A DNA stretch of 22,347 bases, taken from positions 1 through 22,347 of the forward strand of contig DF237894.1 in NCBI GenBank assembly GCA_000708835.1, read 5' to 3'. Position 1 is the stretch's first letter. Each line of letters starts with the position of its first letter. Made by a program: the position numbers and the translations under genes. Under the pieces are notes generated by a model. The model did no database searches and was not told the origin of the DNA. It saw only the letters and a list, made by a program, of their open reading frames with translations. The DNA is from Klebsormidium nitens (Eukaryota; Streptophyta; Klebsormidiophyceae; Klebsormidiales; Klebsormidiaceae). Below are positions 10,501 through 18,862 of the stretch, piece by piece.

Positions 10501-13500
10501 GGTGACAGCGCGTGAGCATGGACCGCTGCTTCTGTTCACCGGCATTCCGCACTTGCATACCGCTGTTCCTTGTCTTTCCTTTTCGTAGGGATGAGTATCT
10601 GAACGTTTTAAAGGACTACATGCCCTGTGAACATGCAATCTCAGGAGCAGTTCACTGACCATCGCCCCTTCTAGAATGAACCATTCTCATCGCCCCCTCC
10701 CTTAGGGCCGCGTCCCATTCTCATCGCCCCCTCCCTTAGGGCCGCGTCTCTGTCCAGGAATTCCCTCGCCCATGAGCTCCCTTTGGCAACCATCGCTTAT
10801 CCTTGTCTCCAGCTTTCCAACCATTGCTTCTCCCCCCTTTCAGGGCCCCGTCTCTGAGGCCATCCAAGACTACCTACGCGCCATAAGCTCGCACTTGTCT
10901 TCCTCTCCAACTTTTCAACCATCGCTTATCCCCTTTACAGGGCCGTGTCTCTGAGGCCATCCAAGCCTACCTACGCCCCATGAGCTCACACTTGTCTTCG
11001 TCTGCAAGTTTCCAACCATAGCTTATTTCTCTTTCAGGGCTGCGTCTCCGAGGCCATCCAAGCCCACCTACGCGCCATGAGTCTGCACTTATTCTCTGTC
11101 TCCAAACTTTCCAACCATCGCTTATCCCCTTTTCAGGGCCGCGTCTCCGAGGCCATCCAAGACTACCTCCGCGCCGTCAACGTTCGTCCGAGCATGGCCG
11201 AGGCGCACGCGAACCTCGCGTCCGCGTACAAGGACAGCGGACTGTCCGAGTCCGCAATCCAGAGCTACCGCCACGCACTTCTGCTGCGGCCGAGCTTCCC
11301 GGAGGCCTTCTGCAACCTGCTCCACACGCTGCAGTGCGTGTGCGACTGGGACGACCGGGAAGCGCAGTTCGTGCAGCTGGAGAAAGTCATCCGCCAGCAG
11401 ATAGAGGTGCGTAACCTGCTTCCAAGGGATCATCAGTGAGCAAACAGAGGCGCATCCTGCTCCCAAACAACTGGCACGTGGCAGTCGTCAAAATTAAGCC
11501 CCCGCACTTCAGTACCTTTTTACACTTCGTAACCACCTTCACCTTTCTAGGCTCCTACTTACTTCGCAGTAAGGGTCCTTTCCAGCGTGTAGTAGTGGTG
11601 GTTCCTTGGAAAGTCATTGCATACCTCCGAAGCAAACCCCCAGAGTCTTCTTATGCGCCCCTCATTAGTCGCCCTTACATTGGGGTGGTTTTCAGAAAGC
11701 CAATGCAGAGTGCCGGAATAAGGCCCCAAGTTTCCATTCCCCCTAGCAAGGTTGCCTCCCTACCAAAACCTAGGCGAGCTAACGTTATCTTCACGCAGCT
11801 TTTCTTTCTTGCAGATCAGGGTCCTCCCGAGTGTGCAACCATTCCACGCCATTGCGTACCCCCTAGACACGGACTGGCTCTTGAGGACTAGATCTTCTGA
11901 GCCATTGCATACCACCAAAGCCCCCAAAGTTCCAAACGGAAATAACTCCCTAAAAAGTCGTGAGCCATCTTAATCTCGTACTGGTTTTCCCTCTTGCAGA
12001 TCAGGGCCCTCCCCAGCGTGCAGCCGTTCCACGCCATTGCGTACCCCCTAGACGCCGGACTGGCTCTTGAGAACTAGATCTTCTGAGCCATTGCATACCA
12101 CCAAAGCCCCCGAAGTCCTGAACGGAAATCAACCCCCTGAAAAGTCGGGAGCCATCTTAATCTCGTTATGGCTTTTCCTCTTGCAGATCAGAGTCCTCCC
12201 CAGTGTGCAACCGTTCCACGCCATCGCGTACCCCCTAGACGCCGGACTGGCCCTCGAGATCAGCAAGAAGTACGCGGAGCACTGCCAGCTGGTGGCCGCG
12301 CGCTTCAACCTGCCGCCCTTCACCCACCCCCCTCCCATCCCGCCCAGGGCTCCCAAGGGCAGCGGCCGCCTGAGAGTGGGGTAAGGAGCGCTGCGAAATT
12401 GACTGCTTGCTTTACTCGTTCAGAATTTTGGGCTTGGGCTTTTAGCTCTCATTATATCGAATCCGGTTCTAAAACCTGCCGCCCTTCACCCACCACCCTC
12501 ACCATCCCGCACAGAACTTCTGGGGGCAGCGGTCGCCTGAGAGTGGGGTAAGCAGCGCGGCGGACTGATTCCTCAGTTACTATTTACGCAGAGTTTCAAG
12601 GCCTGGGCTTTTGAACATTATGACATCGGTCTAGGATGTAATACCTATTGCCCTTCACCTACCTCCCGTACCATCCCCCCCGGTGCTCTTAGGGCAGGCA
12701 GGCAGCCGAGTGAGAATGGGGTGAAGCGTTGGGAACAAAGTGGTCAGAGCTTTTGGGCTCCAAGGTCTAGCCTCGAGGAATTATGTTTTTTCTTTCAAGA
12801 CGGCCTTGGTTGGACGAAGGATCACAGGCCCGGTCGGAACTGCGAGTGAGGCGAGAAGCCTTTCTGTCAGAGCTTACTGAAAGAGCTTAGATGGCTTTGC
12901 TGGATGAGAGTTACAGTAAGGCAGCGGCCTCCAGAAAGTGGGAGGCGTAGTGCTGGGGTCATGGCTGTAACTGCGGTCGAAGAATATGAGCTTCGATCAA
13001 TCCGGCAATCTCAGGTGAATGACCGCCTGAGAGCGGGGTGGGTGGTCGTATCTGTACCTTTTGTTGCTAAAAGGGGAAATCTTGTTGAAACCAAACGGGG
13101 AACTTGGACCAGGGCATCTCTTAGAAAGTATTGAACACTGTTTCAATGCCGTTTATGTAGTCAACAATCTCTGACCCGGTCTTCCTACCCTGCTTTCAGA
13201 TACGTGAGCAGCGACTTCGGAAACCACCCCCTGTCGCATCTGATGGGATCCGTCTTTGGCATGCACAACAGGGACGAAATCGAGGTGAGACCTGAGCGTC
13301 TAGTCGTTTTCGTTCTTCGTAGGTCTTCTTGGGCTTGTGATGCATTCCTTGTCCAAAAATGTACTGTTATGTGTCATCGATTTGAGCAGGGGTTTTTCTT
13401 GCGCTTCGTCGCTTCCTCCGACGGTTTTTGCTATACCTTCTCTGTTCTGCACCGCTTCGCTTCGGCTGACACTCGAGCTTCAAGTACAAGCCCCTGGATA

Positions 13501-16500
13501 CTGGCATTTTGTTTTCTGTAGACACTTGGTGACAGTTCTCCTCTCATTTCGAAGAGCGTTTGTCCTTCATAGCTCCTTTCTTCATGCATATTCCCTGAAT
13601 GTTCTCTTGAGCTACTACGCTTTGCTCTCGACACTGTCGTCGCTGGTTTTTTCCAGCTGTCCCATCTCTCACGTTACCGATTGGTGCACTCCTTTTCTAA
13701 ACACTCTTTCGCTCCTCCACGTCAGGTGCCCTGTCAGGCCCTTTGAAAAGTCGCTAATCTTCCCACTCTGGGTCCGGGTTCAAAAGTTCTCTTGCGGTGT
13801 GCAAGCTCTCCTAATTCCGTTTTCCGCTCCTTTTAGGATTACTTGCCTTGACACTTGGTGACTCCGGTGCTATCTTTGCAGGTCTTTTGCTATGCCCTGA
13901 GTGTCAACGACGGCTCCGAGTGGCGTCAGCGCATCTCGTCCGAGGCCGAGCACTTTTTCGACGTCTCCTCCACGCCCTCGGAACAAATCGCCGCCCAAAT
14001 CGCCGCCGACCAGATTCAGGTCCTTATCAACCTGAACGGTTATACGAAAGGAGCGCGAAACGAGATATTTGCGCTTCGGCCGGCACCGATACAGGTGTCA
14101 TACATGGGCTTTCCGGGGACCACTGGGGCTGAGTACATTGACTACCTGGTTACCGACGAGGTGAGGACACCGGTTTGGAGGACCCTTTGGAGAGGCAGTG
14201 TTTTCCTGCGGATGCAGCGTTTTCCGAAGGATATTTTCCCACAGGAGAGGGTTTGCCATTGTTGGTCGCTGCAAGACCATCATCAGCGGAACGTGATTCT
14301 GGCGTCTTTGCGGCGTTTGATTCTTTCAGGCTTTCATGTGCCAGGTGTCCCCCCGAAGTCGTTGGTCACCTTGAAGTCCATTCGGATCTCGGTGCAACGA
14401 AGTCGTCATCTTGTTTGGAAGCTTGTAAGCTTGGAAGCTTGTACTTGCGGGTTTTTTGTTTTCAGCGGTGTTTTTTTCAGATTAACCTGTCTTTGAGGTT
14501 TGCTATACTTCTACTGCACAACATCCTGGACAAACATTCTTGATGTACATTCTGTCTGTTCTGGCCTGGAAAGCCATCGCATACTCCAGAAATTGTGACC
14601 ACGTTCCTCGGCACTCTCTTGTCGTCAGGAAGCTGACTTGCGCGCCCTTTGAATGACTACCCTCTATGCTCAAAGGACCATTCCTGTGTCCCCCTCCGAA
14701 ACACCCGCTCCTTCCAGCCAAGTCGCTGAAGAATGAAACTTTGTAAAGAACCGCTCTTCGTTCTCCCCCCCGCAGTTCGTGTCCCTTTTCAAGAAATCTC
14801 CATCTAAGAAACGGGAAACCTACTCCCTTTTGACCGACCTATGAAGACACTATCTGACGTAACCAGCCTAGTTCTCTTCCGCAGTTCTCCTCTGAGAGCG
14901 CCCCCATCAAAACACCGTCTCAAAATGCTCAGAGATTACTGACATCGGAGGACACCAAACTGACGCAAACCGCCCCATTATTGTTTCGCAGCTCGTGTCC
15001 CCCTTCAAGAACGCTCCCATGAAAGGACCATCTCAAACTGCTTGGAGAATACTGACACCTGAGGACACCAAACTGACGCAAACCCCCTCCTTCTCGTTCC
15101 GCAGTTCGTGTCCCCCTTCGAGAACGCCCCCATCTACAGCGAGAAGCTGGTCCACTTGCCGCACTGCTACTTCGTGAACGACTACAAGCAGTCCAACCGC
15201 GACGTGCTCGACCCGCAAAACGCCCCCAAGCGCTCCGACTACGGCCTCCCGGAAGACAAGTTTTTGTTCTGCTGCTTCAACCAGCTGTACAAAATGGACC
15301 CCCAAACGTTTGGCCGCTGGTGCTCGATCCTGAAGCGGGTGCCTAACAGCGCGCTGTGGCTGCTGCGATTCCCGGCGGCGGGGGAGAGCCGGCTCAAGAG
15401 CTGTGAGTTCTCTGTCCATCCTAGTTCCTTTTCAACCTTTCAAGGTACGATGCTATCAGCGGGCCGCGTCTGCATACTGATTCTGTCCTTTCTCAGCTCA
15501 AGGGGGAGTCTTATTGAATTGGATTCGGCAACCCTTCTGAGCATGGTGCGTTTGTCTGATCAACATGGCCTTTCGACTGTGATCAAGCTAACGCACTCCA
15601 ACTGTATCCTCGCCTTGGTTATATGCAGAAGGTTCACCGTTTTCTCGTGTCGTCCATCGACGAGTTCATGGACCAACCTATGCGTGGACTTGGACTAGAC
15701 TGCTTATACCAAAAGCTTTTTGAGTAACGAAATAAACCGGACGTCAATTGTCTGATTCCGAATTAAACGTCATACGTCTGTACCTCTCTTACGTGCCTCT
15801 TGTCCCCAAACCCAGAACAGCGTTCTCAACGCCCTCCGCCTTGCTTCCTTCCAGGGGCCGTCTCTTACGGCGTCCATCCAGACCAGATCATCTTCACGGA
15901 CGTCGCCGGGAAGAGCGAGCACATCCGGCGCAGCGCCCTCGCGGACCTTTTCCTAGACACCCCGCTCTGCAACGCGCACACGACCGGCACCGACGTCCTG
16001 TGGGCGGGCTGTCCGATCGTCACGCTCCCGCTGCAGAAAATGGCGACCCGAGTCGCGGGGTCGCTGTGCATTGCGGCGGGGTGTGGAAAGGAGATGGTTG
16101 TATCAAGGTAAGGGGAACAAGTGATGCCTGAACTGCTTGAGGCATTTGGTAACGACTGCACCAAAGTATCAAGCGATACACAATGGAACAAGTGACTCGT
16201 CTCGTCTGTGTCAACGAACGACGGCAGATATCGTCCATACTTGCAGCTTGACAATCTGAAGCTCGAAAGACTTTTAGTGACGGTTACTTGAAGAGGCAAA
16301 GTCGAAGGGAGACTTAGATCACGAGGTACCTTGACCTGAGGTTTGAATAAGATGCACCTGACCAGCTTTTTCAAACTCAACCTACTGCCGCCGCCGCACA
16401 ATGTACCAAGCTGGAGCGTACCTACCTAAGGTACCTACTCTTGTCCTCTTGAAAGCAGTAAGGTTGCAACTTGCTACACCTACCGTACTTGCCCAGCCAT

Positions 16501-18584
16501 GAGGTACCTAGTTAGTTACCTATCGACGTTTTTGTTCGCCGTAGGTTCTCAGCTCCCATCTCCTGAATCGAGTCTGACAGGCGCTCCCTTCTTGTAATCC
16601 GTGCAGCTGGGACGAGTATGAGGAGACGGCTGTCATGTACGCCACTAACCCGGCTAAGCTCAAGGCCGTCACGGAGAAACTGCGGGCGGGGCGGCTCACG
16701 TGCCCTCTCTTCGACACGAAACGATGGGTGAGCAAAGATGTGCAGTCTGAAAAGGTTTCGATTGAGTAGTGACGTCACAAGATGGAGAGCTTGTTTTGGT
16801 CAGAGACAGCACTCATTCTTGATAGGAAAAGGGAAAGAAGGCCCGCCTGCTTCAGAAGCTTGTGGAAACATACTTCGTGACTTACCGAGTTTCTTTCTGT
16901 TGTACATTGAGGAGAAGGTATGCAGTGTGACGTCGAAGCGAGGAGTGTCCTGAGTTCTACTGTGTCGTTGCAACGAGGATTGATCTTTATTTTTACTGAT
17001 TTTGGGATTCCCCAATTCAAGGTGATAATGGACGTTGTTGATGCCTCTCGCGGGGTTTGTACCCGGTTCCTGTTTTGGCTACTCGGTTCCTGTTTCGGCT
17101 CCATAAGTACAGGAAAGTCTGCTTGTCAAGTGAAGGAGCACGAGCTTCAAGGACGAGATGGTTCGACAGCGCTCGCTTCTCCATCTGCGAGGGGATTTGA
17201 GACGGGTTTCGGAAGTCGGTTTCGCATTCGACACCCGTCTTTACACCCCACCTGAGACTTATGCATCTGCAGTGTCAAAATTTCATGAATAAAAGCATCG
17301 AACCCAGAAGTTGTTTCTTCTCTCCAGGTCAAGAACATGGACACCGCGCTCAAGAAGATGTGGCGTCTCCACTGCGACGGGCAGCCGGTACAACACTTCA
17401 AGGTGTTCGAGAACGAGCGCGTCTTCGATTCCGAGGGATCCCCCTCCCTCCTGGGTGCCAAAACCCCAGGCAGTGGTGCGCTCGCGCTCTCCGCTTTCTA
17501 CTCCCTCATGCCAGCCGCGAGCCTGGACATCCCCCCGCAGACGAGCGGCAGGGACGGGGGGTTCGGAGCGCCCCTGCAGCCGGCCCCCCACCGCGACTTC
17601 AGCAGCCTGCGGGCGCTGTCGGGCGCGAATGCGCATTTTGGAGGAGGGGGGTCCGGTTACGTGGGCGCCCAGAACGAGCCGGAAACCTCTGGGAGGGGGT
17701 ACGTGCTGCAGGAGCAGCAGACCCCCCCAACCGAACAGGATGTGGCTTCCTTTCTGAGGGGGGGGATCCGGCAACGGAAGGCCCCGGGTTATTATGCGTC
17801 TGACTCTAATGCTGGTCTCGGAATGGGAGGTCTGGAGGGGTATGTGGGATCTAGCGCTTATGATGGTTCGGCGGGTGTTGGCAGTCTGGCGAACTTTGGA
17901 AGCGCGGGAGGGGATGATTTTAAGGCTCTGGACGCTAGTGCGGTGCGGCGCGAGTTACTCTGGAAGAATCAATCTGGAGGTGCGGTTAACGGGCACGTCG
18001 GCGCAGGGATTGGGGACAGAAGCAGTCAGCGCATGGGAGACTGGAAGTCGGTGGGGTTATCGGCAGACCAGGCGGCTGGGTTATCCGCAAACCGTGCAGT
18101 TTTAACGAACGGGAAGCTGCCGTCGGGGTATCATATCAGCGGTGGACTGGGGCTGACGCTTCAAATGGGAGATTCGGATGTGCCGCAGATGAATTCGGAC
18201 GGGTTCAGGGACGGATCGGACGTAGCCCGGGGGACGAAAGGGGGCAGCCGGCCAGCTGCCGAGTGGACTTTCCAGAACGGGGCCGGGTTTGAAAATGGGA
18301 ACGTACAAAGGGAGGATTGGGGTTCGGCATTTGTCCGAAAGAGGGAAGTCAGGGAGGGCACTGCGAGTGCGCCGATAGACATAGAGGGTCTGGACGCAGT
18401 AGGTTCGGCGAAGGATCCGATTAGAATTGGAGAGCGAGAAGACCCAGGCGCGCTGCGTTGGGAGAGGGCTGGGAGGGCTCCTGCGGGTGCCGCCAAGCCC
18501 CGTGGTTACACCGTGATCAGTTTACAACAAGAGCTTCCAGAGTCCATCCCAAAAGACGTAAGCAGGGGAAGCGGATATAGTTAG
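4576..18584 (+). CDS. SEC: SEC-type O-linked N-acetylglucosamine transferase (OGT), 17 exons
   Basis: This enzyme (EC 2.4.1.255, GT41 family) transfers GlcNAc from UDP-GlcNAc to Ser/Thr of nuclear and cytosolic proteins. Exons: 4576-4747, 6175-6317, 6828-6926, 7235-7285, 7495-7611, 8283-8522, 9142-9330, 9714-9835, 10132-10336, 11137-11406, 12187-12380, 13200-13284, 13882-14160, 15105-15402, 15855-16107, 16607-16727 and 17328-18584. All introns are GT-AG and the phases match at every junction. The sum is 4095 nt, giving 1364 residues plus a stop. Order: Met/Gln-rich leader (1-57), about 13 TPRs (59-520), N-Cat (537-722), C-Cat (723-979) and a novel tail (980-1364). Characteristic stretches include H610 in [21 protein letters not shown]782 and K785 in FNQLYK (human OGT Gln839/Lys842) and H863-T-T-G. 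Animal OGT's intervening domain is absent, as in plant SEC. The start is the first Met after an in-frame stop. Plant SEC is normally near 980 residues. Confidence 0.95.
4748..6174 (+). other. OGT intron 1 (1427 bp)
   Basis: Donor CATG/GTAAGC, acceptor TTTTGTAG/TTG. It is the largest intron, as first introns often are. I see no open frame with a recognisable domain, no copies of the flanking exon ends and no clear repeat, so I assign no content beyond intronic sequence. Confidence 0.8.
7368..7431. repeat. 32-bp imperfect tandem duplication in OGT intron 4
   Basis: Two adjacent copies of a segment beginning GTCCC and containing CCTTTCGGC, AACTG and TTGGAAA lie at 7368-7399 and 7400-7431, with only a few differences. 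Unlike the arrays at exons 10, 11 and 14, this duplication is wholly intronic. Confidence 0.7.
10681..10748. repeat. perfect 34-bp direct duplication spanning AG/exon junction
   Basis: The 34 bases at 10681-10714 are repeated exactly at 10715-10748. They start CCATTCTCATCGCC and end CCTTAGGGCCGCGTC, so each copy holds a pyrimidine tract, TAG and the first bases of exon 10. Perfect identity next to diverged units suggests a recent duplication. Confidence 0.9.
10681..11136 (+). repeat. serial 3' splice-site array upstream of OGT exon 10 (six junction copies)
   Basis: Each unit carries a pyrimidine tract, YAG, then the start of exon 10 (GGCCGCGTCTC, GAGGCCATCCAA, TACCT.CGCGCC). Exon-like starts are at 10706, 10740, 10844, 10941, 11038 and the functional 11137. 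Spacing is 34, 104, 97, 97 and 99 bp. The core GAGGCCATCCAA is identical in the last four, as is the upstream CCAACCAT(C/A)GCTTAT-type word in most. The first two units are truncated to the AG and about 13 bp of exon. No donor follows the exon-like parts, so they are decoy acceptors, not cassette exons. Reading from 10844 or 10941 gives early stops. Reading from 11038 stays open and in frame with exon 10. Confidence 0.88.
11565..12186 (+). repeat. serial 3' splice-site array upstream of OGT exon 11 (four junction copies)
   Basis: Copies of TTGCAG plus the first 75-80 bp of exon 11 begin at 11570 (badly decayed, with an internal deletion), 11815, 12000 and the functional 12187, with periods of 245, 185 and 187 bp. 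Between them the intronic part is also repeated (GATCTTCTGAGCC, ATTGCATACCACCAAAGCCC, GAGCCATCTTAATCTCGT). The copy at 11815 loses one base after codon 18. The copy at 12000 hits an in-frame TAG at its codon 26. No donor closes either. Coding-like parts of the 11815 and 12000 copies differ from the real exon almost only at third codon positions. Confidence 0.9.
12187..14160 (+). other. exons 11-13: N-terminal catalytic lobe (N-Cat) of OGT
   Basis: Residues 537-722. The lobe begins [18 protein letters not shown], runs through a Pro-rich connector (about 583-596) and then [20 protein letters not shown]. That stretch contains H610, equivalent to the conserved His near the active site of GT41 enzymes. 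It ends [31 protein letters not shown] and YIDYLVTDE, as in plant SEC. The next exon goes straight into C-Cat, so the animal-type intervening domain is absent. Exon 11 has reiterated copies of both its 5' and its 3' boundary in the adjacent introns. Confidence 0.92.
12475..13045 (+). repeat. serial 5' splice-site array downstream of OGT exon 11
   Basis: The last 72 bp or so of exon 11 plus the start of intron 11 are reiterated downstream. The functional block starts at 12309 (CCTGCCGCCCTTCACCCAC, ending GAGAGTGGG/GTAAGG). Copies start at 12475 (ending GAGAGTGGG/GTAAGC, donor at 12548) and 12644 (ending GAGAATGGG/GTGAAG, donor-like at 12721). A decayed relic at 13021-13045 reads ACCGCCTGAGAGCGGGGTGG. 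Periods are 166 and 169 bp. The intronic halves (TTGGGCTTGGGCTTTTAG-like) are repeated too. Use of any downstream donor would run through the TAA inside the authentic donor (GGG TAA), ending the protein after residue 601. Confidence 0.82.
14681..15104 (+). repeat. serial 3' splice-site array upstream of OGT exon 14 (five junction copies)
   Basis: Copies of CGCAG/TTCGTGTCCCCCTTCGAG appear with exon-like starts at 14776, 14885, 14992 and the functional 15105 (spacing 109, 107 and 113 bp). A relic without a clear AG lies at 14681. The intronic part repeats as well (GAGGACACCAAACTGACGCA occurs at about 14948 and 15061). Exon-like parts are about 30-35 bp, shorter than in the exon 10 and 11 arrays. 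The units are not multiples of three, and reading from 14992 shifts out of the exon 14 frame and stops. No donor follows the decoy copies. Confidence 0.88.
15105..17424 (+). other. exons 14-17 (part): C-terminal catalytic lobe (C-Cat) of OGT
   Basis: Residues 723-979. Exon 14 holds [26 protein letters not shown] and FNQLYKMDP (Q782 and K785, the latter matching the essential Lys of human OGT), then [17 protein letters not shown]. Exon 15 has [25 protein letters not shown] (UDP-binding His-Thr-Thr) and MATRVAGSL. Exon 16 has [12 protein letters not shown]. Exon 17 opens with [18 protein letters not shown] and [10 protein letters not shown], where similarity to plant SEC ends. The 14/15 junction encodes Trp822 where related proteins as I recall them have Tyr. 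Phase and reading frame still fit exactly. All residues needed for transfer appear present. Confidence 0.92.
17425..18584 (+). other. 385-residue Gly/Ser-rich C-terminal extension of OGT
   Basis: After [10 protein letters not shown] the last exon stays open for about 385 more residues. They are rich in Gly, Ser, Ala, Asp and Arg, with no predicted domain that I recognise. The stretch has FG, GYVG and GGG-type words ([31 protein letters not shown]). Near the end there are short acidic/aliphatic motifs: APIDIEG (1294-1300), DPIRIGE (1309-1315) and YTVISL (1340-1345). Characterised plant SEC proteins stop soon after the position where this begins. The frame is open, G/C-rich and without stops. 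Whether it is lineage-specific or a mis-set 3' exon needs transcript data; an unseen intron inside it is possible. Confidence 0.75.
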
Positions 18585-18856
18585 GAGTCCAGGCAGTCGT
18601 GACCAGCTTATAGGAGCGATTGGAGATACGGGTCATGTGGTCTGGATTGGTTGATTGCATCAGGAGTGAGCGCACCGCATTGTTCCGTCTTGTGCTTCGA
18701 GTCCACGGTTGTATAGTAGTCGCTCATTAGGACAGTGAAGGAGCACCCGCTGGTGTCTTCGTTTAGAAGATGGCATCTTCGCATGTATACGGAGAGTTTT
18801 TAGTAGATACTCATAAAAGCCCGGTTGTAAACAAGCCCGGCTTACCTCCGCTTGAC

Positions 18857-18862
18857 AATAAA
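18857..18862 (+). terminator. candidate polyadenylation signal AATAAA for OGT
   Basis: AATAAA lies 273 bp after the OGT stop. TTGTAAAC at about 18824 is a second candidate because TGTAA serves this role in many green algae. No transcript evidence is available in the sequence alone. Confidence 0.4.

Larger units (their letters stand above)
4576..11406 (+). other. exons 1-10: leader and TPR superhelix of OGT
   Basis: Exon 1 encodes a 57-residue leader. Exons 2-10 encode about 13 consecutive 34-residue tetratricopeptide repeats with the usual W/L-G/A-Y-A-P spacing, for example [19 protein letters not shown] and [20 protein letters not shown]. Several introns fall close to repeat or helix boundaries. 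Exon 4 is only 51 nt and supplies a helix-sized piece ([17 protein letters not shown]). In this family the TPR superhelix binds substrates and drives oligomerisation. TPR7 has Asn where Gly is usual (AMNRPQEA). Exon 10 starts in the second helix of TPR12, exactly where the junction array lies. Confidence 0.9.

Noticed and set aside
10844-12186. Exon-like copies upstream of exons 10 and 11 as mutually exclusive or cassette exons
   Set aside because: Cassette use needs a donor at the end of each copy. The copies break off inside the exon and pass straight into intron-like sequence without a GT in context, so only the acceptor function is preserved.
17261-17803. 180-codon frame overlapping the last OGT exon
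   Set aside because: It is an out-of-frame shadow of the GC-rich exon. The OGT frame continues from exon 16 with correct phase and homology.
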